A stretch of DNA of 64,000 bases from Micropterus salmoides (lineage: Eukaryota; Chordata; Actinopteri; Centrarchiformes; Centrarchidae): the NCBI RefSeq assembly GCF_014851395.1, contig NW_024040928.1, positions 15,577,012 through 15,641,011 on the forward strand. Reading direction: 5' to 3'. The notes beneath the pieces are model-generated. The model worked only from the letters and a program-made list of their open reading frames with translations. It was not told the DNA's origin and searched no databases. Made by a program: the position numbers and the translations under genes. This document shows, piece after piece, positions 1 to 13,600 of the stretch; position 1 is the first letter of the stretch; the number at the start of each line of letters is the position of its first letter.

Positions 1-717
1 AAAATGACAAAGAAAAGGGCTGTTTTCCCTCCGTTGTAAAGGAAAAAATAGTTCAGTGTCTTAGCCAGCTACTTTTAAATGGTTTTGAGACCTAGCCATA
101 TGTTAAACCCATTGAATTTTTAGTTCTAGTGTGTGTATTGTTGTTATATTGCCTTATTGTTGCGTGGAAGGGGTTTCTCCGAGAGCAAGTTCACTTGCTT
201 AAAAGTTCGCTTTTGTAAGTTTTTAGTAGCCTGTTTGAATGTCTGAGCTGAGAATCATCAGAATCAGTTAATGTTTCCCTCCAACTTTCTTTATACCCCT
301 CCTCCCCCCTCTGACTTGTGTGGCCTACTGCGTGAAGTCTCAGATACGTGTCATGTTGTTGGTGTGGAGAATGACACCTCGATGCAAAGCACCACCTATC
401 CCTTCCTTTTCTCCACCAAACATAAACAAATCCTTTCTGTAGCCAGTTGCACGTGCACAGTGTACTGGTATTTTCTAATGCACAGTTTATAGTACCTTAG
501 AATTAGCGAACCCTCTTTTCTTTCTTCAAAAACCCTGATATATGTCAACTGTGTGGGTTATCTTTAGCTTCTTTTTTTTGTTCAGTTTAAAAAAAAATAC
601 TGTTCTTGACGATGATGTAGTAAAAGATCCTTTGAGAAATCTACTGGGGTCAATACATTTGGAAATATAAGTCAAGAAAAACAAAAATTCCATAACCTGA
701 TCTGTGTGTCTCTGCAG
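1..717 (+). other. nhsl1: NHSL1 intron (3' part)
   Basis: AT-rich intron ending in the acceptor at 717. No exon, RNA gene or clear repeat seen. Confidence 0.8.
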
Positions 718-870
718 CGGTGTCTAACCTGGATGAGGAGAGCAAGTGGACGGTGCATTACACAGCTCCGTGGCACCAGCAGGAGAACGTCTTCCTACCA
801 GGCAGCCGGCCCCCCTGTGTAGAAGACCTCCACCGTCAGGCCAAAGTCAACCTCAAGACTGCCTTGCGAG
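718..870 (+). CDS. nhsl1: NHSL1 internal exon (first in window)
   Basis: The acceptor tctctgcag ends at 717 and the donor gtaaga starts at 871. The exon enters with two bases of a split codon and leaves in phase 1. It encodes VSNLDEESKWTVHYTAPWHQ and then RQAKVNLKTALR, a block shared by all NHS-family proteins next to the N-terminal WAVE-homology region. An in-frame GTG at 720 is not a start, because the reading frame continues from an upstream exon. Confidence 0.92.
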
Positions 871-3800
871 GTAAGAACCATTCAGAGAGTTTGACAGCAT
901 CCAACATGATCACTGACAAAATCAAGGTTAGAGTAATTTGTCACTCCTGTGGAGAAGGAGATTAGTGGGTGTTTGCATCATTTCAGGTTCACAACATCCA
1001 CATTTTGAGAATTCATTAGCCACTTGTGTACTTTCCCAGGCAACATTTTGTGTAAAACAACCTTTAAAACAGTTGATTACATGTTGTAGAAATTGTAATC
1101 ATATGCTGGCTGTTGATGGTTTCCCATTCTGCTGAAACCAGGAGTTTGAGCTAATTTGGTGGTTCTCATGTACACTCAGGGAGCCAAGCGTTAGTATGTA
1201 GTATTTGGCAAAAGGTAAAATATTACATCTTTCAAAATGACAGTGAAACATAAAAATGATCAAACAAACATTAGACAATATATTTTCATCAACAACGAAT
1301 CTGCAGAATATCTTCTTGATAGATCAATTAATGGTCTATAAAATGTCAGAAAATAGTAAAAAGAATTACAATTTCCAAAACACAAAGAGATTCAATTTAG
1401 TCAGAATTTCTGTCATATTTGCTTGAAAAGTGACAATGAATTGATTATCAAACACTTCTGTCGTTCAACTAACTTAAATAATTGTTAAAATTTGTTTGAG
1501 TGGACCCATAATTAACTCCAATAAATAATTTAAATGCATATCAGCCAAATCAAGCAAAATAGACACACTAATAAAGCTCACTGGCGTGAGTGTTGCTGGA
1601 CATCATGTTTGTTATGGCATCAAGGTAAAGATCAACTGTGTCTGTCTACAGCACTGTAAAAATGCCCAGACCTGTAAGTTGTGTTCAGTCCAATGTTTAA
1701 CCAACAACACAACAGTGTGAGAACCTCTTCTTCCTGTTTGTCCAGCACAGACACTGTCTTGTTGTCAAACAAACACAAGGAGTCAAGTCACAGCAGAGTG
1801 ACATCTGTTGAATATTCTCACAACATTCCCAGCGCAGGAAGTGGGAATACTAGTAAATGCTGGCACCTGTTTCGGCGAGAGTTCCTGGGAAAGTTGTGCT
1901 TTCCACCCATTTCTCAGATAACAGCTTGCGAGACAGGTGTGAGCAAAGGCTTAGAAGTGTGTATATATGGGTGTGTATGTGTGCGTACGCGGGTGGATGT
2001 GTGACAGTAAAGGCTTGTTTTTTACATGCTTGGGTGGCCTTGTGTGCCAGCAGATAAAACAAAGAGACTGATAAAGGGAGAAAGAGAGATAAACGAGGAG
2101 GGGCCGTTTGTAACCTGATACTGTCGGACATTAGTCACCTGCTTTCGGACATTAGTCACCTGCTTTAACAGACACACAGAGACACACTGCAGGCTGTCTT
2201 TGTCTTTCCCTGTGCTGTTGATGCTGCATATTCTTAAATATTAATACCCCCCACCCCCCATCACTGTCCTGTCATCCTGTCACCCCAGGGGTCCTAAATG
2301 AAATACAACAGGTGTCCAATGAGAGCACCTGTGCTGTCCATTTGAGTCTTGTGTGTTTTAGCTCTTTAATTCCTTGTCCACTCCCAGGAAGTTGATAGCA
2401 GAGGTTACACAACTATCTACAGGCCAGCCTTAAAGAAATAAACTTCCATTATTTACATATGTGTAATAGTAATAACTATTGTTAGAAGATATTTAATAAT
2501 TTAGAGGTTATCTCAGGAGGTTTAACCAGGCTCAACCCCTGCCCTCATGCACATGTAAGCAGTCACCAAATCCAGTGCCACCAGCATGAGCATAGCAAGG
2601 TGCACGAGTCTGCTTTCTGCTCTGCAGAGCAGAGTAATCAATAACCAATCAGATGGTGGTGTGCATCCACTCTGTTTTTCCTTTCACACAGTCATATAGG
2701 GTTCAGCTTGTGTTTAGCAGGCAGCTGATGAGTTACAAAAATGTGTTGAACCCATAGGGGGGAAGTTACATAACAATTGTATGATTACTGTCAGTGTTAT
2801 GCCCAGATTTATGCATAAGTTCATTAGTCATTGATGTAATTCAGTGATAACCTGGGCTGCTGTTTTGTTTGCCCGTGTTTACAGTGTAAGAATAAGGGTA
2901 GATTTGAATTGAAGAAAACTGCCTTCAAGCCCTTGCTGTTAGTCAGACAGATCAAAGTTCATAAAGTTCACTAACTTTAAAGCAGCTGCGACTGTTATCG
3001 ATATTTTTACATCAACAACATATCAAATGACAACATGAAAACAATGTGACAGCATAAAAGGGGGGCGTTCGTAGTGATGCTCGCCTCTGCTTTACAGAGC
3101 TTTGTAGTGAGTTTCACCTCATTGTTGCATGTTTACTGTATTGGTTTACTCTAACAACTCTCACCGTGTTGTTTTCAGCCACAGCAGGCAGCTGTTTTCA
3201 GAAACAGCTATAGAAACCCGCTGTACACTACCTGCTCAGCACCAAGCAGCAGACAGACTAGTTGGCGACTAGCTGTTGCATAGTGGAGCATTTAGCAGCT
3301 AAATAGCCAGATATCTCCCTCAGGATTTGGGTGGACCAAAAACAGTGTTAGAAGAAAAAGAATATTGGACATAGATTCACCAGGTGACTGACTCCAAATG
3401 AATAATAATGTTGCTCCATAACTGCTTGATAAGCAAAAAATGTATTTGAAAGTATCATTATTGTTTATTAAAGTTTACTCCGGCTCCCAGTAGATGTAGT
3501 TTTCCACATACTTTGTGCATCTTTTATTTGTAGCACTAAATAGGCACTACACTGCTTAGATAAATTACTATTTGCTGATTTTATTTAAATGCCGCTGTAA
3601 AATAATATACAGATAGACCCTGTTCATTATTCTATCATTATATATTTTTTGTCCTCAGTATCCTTCATTCTTTCTGCTCATCTTCTCTCATGTCACTTAG
3701 TTCTGCTTAGTAACAAGCAGCACTCAACTCATCAAGCCTTATGTATTTGATCAACTGTCCCCATCACGCAACACCGATCATCTTAACAGCTCTCCTCCCC

Positions 3801-4565
3801 ATCATTGTTCTCATTATCATCAGTCTTTCAAAATCCCTTCTTCCACACCGCTACCACATTAGCTTGTTGTTACAGTAGCTACCTTCGCCAATCTCATTAG
3901 GATCCATTAACTGACAGTATTATACATGCACCAGTGTGTCTGTCCACAGAGATGGGCTGTAATTAGCTATGGAGATCGATGGCACATGAAAGGGATCAAA
4001 AGCAGCATCCTTGAGGTGCCAGGCTAGGAGTGTTTCATTCACCACAATGGATTCTGAATCCCAAAGATGCAAGATTAAAGACCACATTTGTATGAATCAG
4101 GGATTATTTGAAAGACAAAGAAGACTCACGCATACATGTCAGTTAATATGCTACCAATGTGGCAGATAGGGATTTGTTTAGATTTTTTCATATTAAAGTT
4201 ATTTAAATAGAAATGTGAAAGGCTTGCTCTCACACAGTTTAGTACTAGGTGAATTTAATGAGCTAATATAAGACAAAGGATGCACTAGTAGGTATTTGCA
4301 AAGGGAGAAAGAGAGTAATGACGTGCTAAATGCCCCATGGGGAGGGGGGGGTTGAAGAGAGAGGGGGGGGATTGTTCTGCCATCTGTGTGTGACAGACTG
4401 AAACTGATACCCCCCTCCTCTTGTTACACACACACACACACTAATTTATAAAACTCTCTTCTTATCACGCACATGGGCATACACACACTCACACATATAC
4501 ATCACAACACCATCCCAGCAGGTGGTGACAAGAGGAGGTGTGAGCAGCGTCCAACAGGGACGGCA

Positions 4566-4617
<52 letters not shown>

Positions 4618-7600
4618 CAGTTGATAAGCGTTACACAGCTAGGTATGTCTGTGTGTGTGTCCTATATCTATTTCATACATCTTCCTACCATAGTGTATAT
4701 GACATGTGTGTTTCTGTCTGTCCTGCAGAATGCGACAAACTAAGGAAAGATGGTTTCCGGAGCTCTCAGTACTACTCTCAGGGTCCCATATTTTCCGACC
4801 CTGCACAGTCCACCAGCAGTCTGCATGATGATGACGAGGATGAAGATAATGATAAGAAGGTACACATAGGCACAAACACTGCACACAAGTACACACACAC
4901 CTGTCCAGGTGTCAGTTCAACAGTCACTACATACCCAGTACATACAAGTGCACTATGCGTGCACAGCAGTGCTTTGCAGTCTAGTGCAGATTAAGAAGCA
5001 TGGCAACTCACCTCCTGTGATTTAAACAGTGTCAGTCTGCCCTCTAGTGGTCTGAAATGGAAATGCATGTTTTCCTTAGTCTTAAGTTTACTTCCTTCCT
5101 GACCTTACTTTGTTTTGTTTTTTTTACAGAATTCCTGATTAGCTTTAAATCAAGAATTCTTGATTGAAATGACCCAAAAGCTAGCCAACTTACCAGCCTG
5201 TTCTTCCCCTGTGGTTGACATTGTGCTAATAGTTAACCAGTGGTAGTTTGTTAGGATTAATGGTACATAGAGAGCCAGCACAAAGCTCACACTCACATAT
5301 TGTTATAACTGTCAGTACACATCATGAAAAAGTAGAACTAGAATAAAATGTTCAACTCACAATTTCATTCAGACAGAGCTAAATATATTGAGAGAACAAA
5401 CATATGCTGGCTGTTGTTATTTCTTTTTTATACTTGTCTTTCCTCTACACTTGGTGGGGCTGTTGTTTGTCTAATGTAACAGCACTGTAATTTCATAGGA
5501 GTGTGATACATGTGAGAGAGATGGAGAAATAAAGAGGGGCAGAGATGAAGAGGGATGGAAAAAGAAGCTGTCATAGCTCTTTTTACTGACTGACCATTAG
5601 TGTGAGGTGAAGTGCAATTCATATAGGAGAAGAGATATACCTCTTTTTTTTTCTCACACACAATGTGATATGAGTGATTCTGAAAGGGTCAGAGGGACTT
5701 TCATTATCAGGGTCTCCTTTGTCCCCCCAGAGCCTCTCACTCGTGTCATGCCTGACTCGACCCTCGACCTTCATAACATGCTGTTGTCTTTCTAAATTGC
5801 CAACTCCCATCTCTCGTTATCTGTCTTTCTACTTTTTCACCCTCACGTCCCTCTCTTCAACCCAAACCAATCCCCTCCTCCTGTCTGCTGTCATCCCCCT
5901 TCCTCTGTTCCGCTGTTTTGTTCCCCATCCCCTCTCTTCCCCGTCACTTCCTGTTGTCCTGAGGCCAGTGAGTCTAACATGGCCTGACAGCCGCCTCAAA
6001 AGGAGAAACAGGGCTCCTGGTTGAGCCACGATGATGCAAGATAACAAGCCATGCTTACCACTCAACTCTCACTGAGATCCTTTCTTTAAATCCTCCCCTC
6101 TTCTCCCCCCGTCTGTTGCCTCCCCCACATACCCATCCACCCATGGGTGGTTTATATGAAAGCTCTAATAGCCATCTCTTCTAGCCAGTCTGATGTTTGG
6201 GATTGTCAGGATAAACAGTAATGGGCAGAGGGAATGACTCCTGGGCGTATTTGGGAGCTTCTGAACAACTTTATTCCAGTGATTTTAAATCCAACAAATT
6301 CACACAGAGGATTTCCTGCCAGTCGTTTTTCTTTTCATAGTGGAAAAGCCCAACCTGTACCAGATACAGCCAGGCAAAATTCAACGTTTCTGCCCTTGGA
6401 ATTGCTCTATAATCCAAACTATTTGGGATCATTTGTTTCCAGTGTACTTTAAATTCCAGCCTGTGTTTACTCTGATTCAAAATAATGATTTCAAAATCAC
6501 AGATGGACATTGAGTTAAATGTTCAGCAAACTGGAAATTGCTGGTTTTCTGTTGACTAACAGCTCAATGTCAAGCCTGGAGGCTGCAGCAATACGTTGTT
6601 GTTTGTTGTTGCATCCTCTGCAGTAAAATCTACTTCAGGATTGAGAACTGTTAGTGTGTGAACACGAGTTAATGCGTGAGTGATTCTCTCTCGTCTTCCT
6701 TGCAGTTGCTCTCTCTTGCTTTTATCGCGCCATCTCTAAACAGTCTGTTTACTCTGATAGATGTGTGTGTGTGTGTGTGTTTCCATTTGGGTTTGATTGA
6801 TCGTGAAACATGTTTACAGCACCACAAGCTTCTAAAGGTCACCGCAATGTAATATACTAAAGTCTGTTTGTGTGTGCCAATATAGCCCGTAGAAGCTGTC
6901 AGTTATAGTTTTTGGATAATTAAGTTCTATTCTATAATATTCTTTTCACACATATTTTTCTCTATTGACATTTTTCTTTATCCGTCAGTTCTGTGCTTTA
7001 ATTCAGTAGGACTAAATCTTTGTTTTCCATTGCCCTTCATTACCTCACATCTCTCTCACCTCTGTCACTCCCGTTTCCTGTCTTGTCTTTCTTTCTCTCG
7101 CCTCTTTCGGCTCTTCCTCCTTCCATCTCGCCTCAATCACCTGTTTGTGTTATTTTCTTTTTCATCCCTTGTTTCTATTATCTCACTCTCTCCCCTCTGC
7201 CACCTTTCCTTTCTTGCTGTCTCTGCTCTCTATGCATTCCCTTTTCGCTTTCTTTGCTCCACTTGACGTCTTAAGTCTCGCTAACCCATTCTTCTTTCTC
7301 TAATCTAGTCCACAGCTTCATCAGCGGAGGACAGCAAATCTCAGCTCTCCATGAGGCCCCAGACCCCGCTGGGAGGGGGTGAAGGAGAGGAGGGGTCTGA
7401 GGTTGATGGACAGGTGGTATGGACCAAGGCCGCAGCCCTCCCCACCCCAGAGGAGAAGATGAGGCAGACGGCCAAGGCCGTGCCCACAGACATAGTTGCC
7501 ATCAATGTCACAGGTATGACCTATTGGCAACCACAGTCATCCAACCATTTTGTCAATCTCTCAACCAGTAGCAAGTAGCAACCAATCACCATCAGTGTCG

Positions 7601-10600
7601 GTAGTGGGAAAACAAATGTCCTGGTCCTCTAGTTCCATGTTGAATAGCAACATAGAAAGATCAGACTAGTTTCGAGAGAGTTTGATCTTGTCTCATTCAT
7701 CCCTGGTGTCCGTTCTGTAACATTAACCTCTCACCACCTCTCACACATTTGGTTTTGTTGGTCATTTGGACATTGGACATTTTTTTATTGCTGTTTTACC
7801 GAGAGTTACAGTAGATGAGAAGATCAATTTCAAGTCTATGAGTTTAACACAGAGATAGCTTCATATCATGCTTGGCCTAGCTTAGGACAAATCCAGGATG
7901 CAGGAGGACACAGCTAGCCTCCACCAAATAAACAAGACCAAAAGTTTACAGCTATGCTAGCGGCTCTAAGCAGGTATGATGTTTACCATGTTCAACATCT
8001 TAGTTTAGAGTGTTTAGAATGCTATTTGTTTGCTAATTAACATTAACCAAAAGAATAGCTGGGGCTGATGGGAAGGCCATTAGTTGCACAGGTCAAAGAA
8101 TTGGACAAATTAATATTTTGACTTGATGAAAAACCACTGGAATACCAAAGTTATTATAATTCATACTAAGGGGAATAATCCATCCGGTACTTGTTGATAT
8201 ATTTAAAGACTAAAGGGTTGGGCTGGCCAATTTCAAAAGCAAAAGCAATCCCTTTCAATAATTTAAAAACTGCACATTAACATGTCATATATTGTGATTT
8301 TTATTGGTCTTCTCATCGAATTCTTAGTAAGGCAGCATAAAGGGGGAATGAGTCCTACAAGCAAAATGTGGGACTGTTCCATTAATCAACCATCTGTGGA
8401 AAAGTGGATATAGACTAATCAATTACTGTATCCAGTGATCCACAGAGGAAAAAACTGTATGAGTCAGTCATGGATGTCTGCCTTTCCTCCTGCACATCTG
8501 TGCAAATTCCTCCTCTTCCTTCATGCTTGTTGGAGACTGACCTTTACCTTTCTTTATGCGTGTGTGATCGAGGGTTTGACGTTTATCCAAGGGTCAAGGC
8601 TTTTCACTGACTTTATGTCAGATCACCAGGCGTTTGACAGACGAACACTCGTACACAGCAAAACATGTCGATGCAATTCCCTTGTTAGCATGTCACATTT
8701 TTCAGTGCTGTCTGCCACACGAGCCACTCACATAGATACAACGTCTCATTCTGCCAGTTCTGATGAGTAATATATTACACTGCAGCTTGTGTGATGTTTC
8801 AATCATAAGACATATTGATATAGATATCTTGTATGAGGTCTAAAATAGATGAACAACAGCACAAAGACTCCGCAAATTGCAGTTCAACATCTGAATTTTG
8901 CTATTGTCAAGGCCAATATAACTGCAATCTTTGTCGTCCTTTACACACTAATGAGTGCTTAATGTGGTCCCACTCATCGCAAATCACTGTTGACTTCATC
9001 TCCTGTCACTTTAGATTACTGAGAAGGGGAGTAAAACACACACACACACATACAGACCCGGAGAGAGATCAGGGACTTTTCTGTCACCGTGAGGGGGAAT
9101 GTGATAGACACTATCTGCCCTCGTACCAATTTCTATTTCCCCAACGCCTGCAGGCTGTCACCAGCTAGCCAAATAGCAGATAGAAGAGCTGTTCCTAGCG
9201 AGATATTGCTCTTTCTTTAGGGAAACTTGACAGAGAGTGAGAAGGATATTGAGAATAAAAGTGTGTGTGTATGTCACCTCATACTGTCCCATGCATGCAC
9301 ATTTTTTTTGATAACAGCATGCACTCTAGATCTCACATATCTTATAAGTATCTTTATAATTACTAATATTGAGGCCAAAAATGTTATTGTTTTCTTTGCT
9401 AGCCCCTTTGGCCAGTTATTTTCTGTTCTAAGGATTAAACTTGGCTAGTAAATGAGAATGACAAAAAAACCCTTCTCCCTTTCCTCTAGTGGTATAATGC
9501 AGACACAAATACATTTGGTTTTATTTGCCCAGGTTTAGATATTTGCCTCTGAGCTTTCTGCCTCCAACTCAATAAATGGAAACTGAATAGAATTTTATTT
9601 GTGGCGCTCGCACCATTGAACAGTTACATGAAAGAATCAACAGCAACTCTTATTTCTAGAAACATGCCCAGATTTCACTATCAACAGTTTCTAGTAGAGC
9701 TAGACTGATAAATTGCCAAGGCCAATATATTTAGTAATAGTGTCATTGTTACATCGCACCAGGGAGCACAACTTTCTGAACTGTTATGTAATGTCAATGT
9801 CATGATAAAACTCATAATATGTCACGAGTTTATGTTAAAAGGAAGTTGCTATAGGCCAAATTATCTTCATCAGATTTTTTTAAACTTCCAAATATATCGC
9901 TAGGAGCCTTAAAATCGAGTATTGATTGGGCAGTGGTTTCCTGTGGAATTACTTCTTAGTCCCTGTGGAAACTGTTCACAGTGTGTTCTGTGGATTATCA
10001 AGGTAGTTTATTTATCAATATACAACACGAGGTTGTGCAGCGAAATTAAACTTTGTAGGCCCTTCATGCTAAACACATAGAACTTAGCAGATAATTAAAT
10101 GTATATTAGAATATTGAAAAATATGAAATAAATTAAATAAAACAATATATACAGTACATAAATACATACACGTACACACCCAGGGAATAATTCAGCAGTG
10201 CATTGTTTTTATTTGCGTCTGCGAGAAAGTAATTATGCAGAGTAACAGACACTCTTTCTGTCAAGGATGCTGTTAAACATTTAATGCATTTCTTCAATGC
10301 TGTGAGCATCACAAATGGAGTTCCCTTTACATATATTGAATTGGGGTGGCACCAGAAAACGCAAAAGTTCGATACCTCCAAACCTTAGGAAAAAAAACAA
10401 AAACTGTCTGCATGGCTAGATATCACTGCTGTGGGTGGGTGGGTGAGAAAATGACCCTTTAGGTTTCTTGCCTTCTTGACGTTGCATGTTTAAACTTTCT
10501 GCATGTTGGTGGGTTTGTTCCTTTCAACTAACTGACTGCTGTTTGCCTGTGTGTCCGCCTGCCTTGCTCTCGCCCTCCCGGCTACCAGGGGCAGTGTTTG

Positions 10601-13600
10601 ACCGACAGGCGAGCATCCGGCGCTCCCTCATTAACACTGACACCGTGTCCCGCCGGCCCAAGAAGGTCAAACGCAGAAAGACTATATCAGGGCTGCCTGA
10701 CAACTTCAACCTGGAGCTAGGTATGGATCACTGTGGGGCAATATGTTGCCCTCTACTGTCCACAGACCTGTACCAACACTCTGGACAAGCATCCCTCCTT
10801 CTTTCACTACATCCTCTAACCTAACTCTCTATGGCTTTGTGCATTATACATTAAGTGAAATATTAACTCACACCGCCAACATTGGTCACATTGAGAGGGA
10901 AAATATGGCACATGCAAGTCCACAGTGTTGGATCAAGGCCCTGCAGTTGTTCAGTCTTTCCCTGTTTCAGTTTTACATACGAAGTGTCCTCATTTGCTCT
11001 CCTCTACCCTGTTTAACTGTATCTACAGCCAGAAACCAGTTATGAAATCCTTTTCAGTAGTTTTGTGGGTTTAATTTTTTACTCGCAGAATCTCATTTTA
11101 GACTTTGCCTGTTGGAAAATCATGTCACATAGGAGAAGTTAAGTGCAGGGTTTGCCATTTTTAAATACGTATTGTGCCGTAATCCTTCGGGGTCAACTTT
11201 CTGCAGTCCCTTTTCTTTGAATTGTGTGTGTTAATTGTGTGTCTGTGCTGTAATCCCGGGGCCATATTGATAATCTTGCATGTGTGTGTCTTACTTACCA
11301 ACATGTACTGATTATGAGACAGTGGGCCCCTGATCATGGACACCAGAAAGGCTTCACACCCCTCTTCTTATGCCCCTTTCAGACCACATGATCCTCAAAC
11401 CCTCCAAACAGATGAGGGCTAAATAACAAATATGAGGTCCCCTACCATTAGTCACTCAGCTGAGCTGGGTGTTAAGCGAGCAGTAAGCTTACTAAGCTGA
11501 CACTGTGCTGTGCTGACAGCAGCGCATGGCTGCTGTTTATTTACATGTCTCTGAGCTGTAGGATGGCAGCAGTGTTTAAGGAGAATGTCATTTCTCTGTG
11601 CGATAAGATCCCCTAGGCTGATAAGAAAAGAGCTTTAAAGTCTGGTTAGTGCACAGCTGACGACAGCCTCTGAATGCCATGATTACTGGGCCGGGGTAAT
11701 TGTCCCAGTGCTTCATCCCTCCCTCTCTATGCTCCAGAGCTGCCTGCGAAGTAGACCTGCAGCTTAATCTATCGCAGCAGCAGCAGCCAAGCTGTCACTC
11801 CAGCTTTTAGCAATGGAGGAAGAGTGTGTATGTGTGGTTTGGAGAGAGCGAGACGGGAGAGCGAGAGAGAAAAGAAAGGACGCATAAGTGTGTGTGTCTT
11901 GGAATACGAGCATCAACAGGAGATCCACCACAGATGGGAGACACACTAGACATCCTCTCCCATTTTACAACTCATTCTTCAAATTGTTTGTTTACTAGCC
12001 GGTATGTTCGTGTGTGTCTTTGTGATGTCTGCATTTCTGTGTGTCCTTGTCTCTATATCTATCTGCATATTCTGTGTGTTCGTTCCTGTTTGACAGTGCA
12101 TGGCCATGTGAACATTGTGTATGTTTGTGTCCGTGTATGTGTTTGTTTGGCTGCCTTGCACCTTTACCAGCTGCCTGTCATGGACCCCAGCAGACTATTC
12201 GCATTTCAGTCAGACGGAGCCAGAGCCAGAATAGGAGGGGAAGCATAGTAGGGAGTCTCTCTGTCTTCCCTCATATCCTTTCCTCCTTAATGAAGAAAAC
12301 CAGAACTTATTAACGCATGAGACAAGGTCACAGAAAATCAAATTAATTAGCTTCCGCCTGACCACAGTTTATGTGACAGTCCAGCCAAAGGAGCAGGAGG
12401 CATTGTTGCTGAAGAAGTCATAGAGAGTAAAGAGCAAGTGAAAGTGGAGCAAGAAGAGAAAATGAGATATTGTTGATCAGTCATGTGTTTCATTTTATTT
12501 TCTATCTTCCTTTTGACAGCAGCAAAGGGACACGGTGGAGAGCTCCGGCCCCATTCCATGTTCATCCCGGGACAGTACTCCACCTTGGGCAGAGTTGGGA
12601 GCGTCAACTCAACGCTCCAACGTTCACAAACCAGAGACTCCGGCTGCCAGACAGAAGAAGTGAAGGTCGTACCCCCGTCCATGAGAAGAATTCGGGCGCA
12701 GAGAGGACAGGGAATCGCTGCACAAATGGCTGGCATTTCTGCTTCCACCTCAACAGGAAGTATATCCCTCTCGAGTAGTGACAGCTCTGGGATCCTGATG
12801 CTGCCACATCAGTTTAACGGAAATCCTTCCCGTTTTCACAGTCTGCCCCGACAGGGCGCCAGGGTGTCCCTCAGCGCGGACCCCATTTACAGCAGCACCC
12901 CCATCAAGTCAGAGGAGCAAACTACACCTCAGAGGCAGATTGGAAAGCTGCGGGTTGACGATACAGTGGTGCACATGAGAAATGCCCCCAGGACAGGCAC
13001 CCTGCCCAGGCCCAAGTCTCAGGAGGTGAGGGGGACACAGGCCAGTGAATGGGGTGGCGGTCCAGCATGTGTGGTCTCCCCACACGCTGCCTATTCCACC
13101 TCACTCATCCCCAATGCCACCCTGTTTAGCTCCTCTGAGGTCATTGCCCTCAACACCTCTGGTCATCTCTCCCACTCCCCAGCCTCAGCTTACCCTGCAG
13201 CTCGTCCGCTCAGTCTGGCTTCCTCCACCAACAGTGACCCCCTGCTCTCCAGTCCAGCAGGCTTTACCCACAGCTCCACCTGCCCAGCCTTGGCCACTTC
13301 TACCCCAACTCATACCCCGCAGAATGGTGGTCTGGTAGTGGCAGCACCTGCTAGCGAGTCAGGGCACTCGGACAGCAGTGTACACAGCCACAGCACCTTG
13401 GCCCCCACGCCGCCATCCTGTCTGCCAGAGGAGCAGTGGATCTACGACACGCCAGAAAACGTGGTGATTCCACACCGCACTCTTACCTCCAGCTGCTCCA
13501 CTCCGATAAACCAGCTGTATAGCAGCTTGGACCTCTCCTCCAGGACCACGACTGACTCCAGCTCCCTCTATTCCCAAGACAATGATGGATACTACACCTC

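Larger units (their letters stand above)
871..4728 (+). other. nhsl1: NHSL1 intron
   Basis: Non-coding. Contains the 2 x 21 bp duplication (2124), repeat copy 1 (2975-3470), and the CA tract (4565). No supported exon. Confidence 0.8.

Noticed and set aside
4473..4994. 173-aa open frame across the CA microsatellite and the NHSL1 exon
   Set aside because: The N-terminal half is a His-Thr repeat from (CA)n. Only 4729-4859 shows conserved protein sequence with splice sites.
12483..12519. ATG at 12483 as the start of a single-exon 1161-aa gene
   Set aside because: It lies before a good acceptor (ttttgacag) in frame with the NHSL1 exon. Homology to NHSL1 begins only after 12520 and the upstream exon joins in phase.
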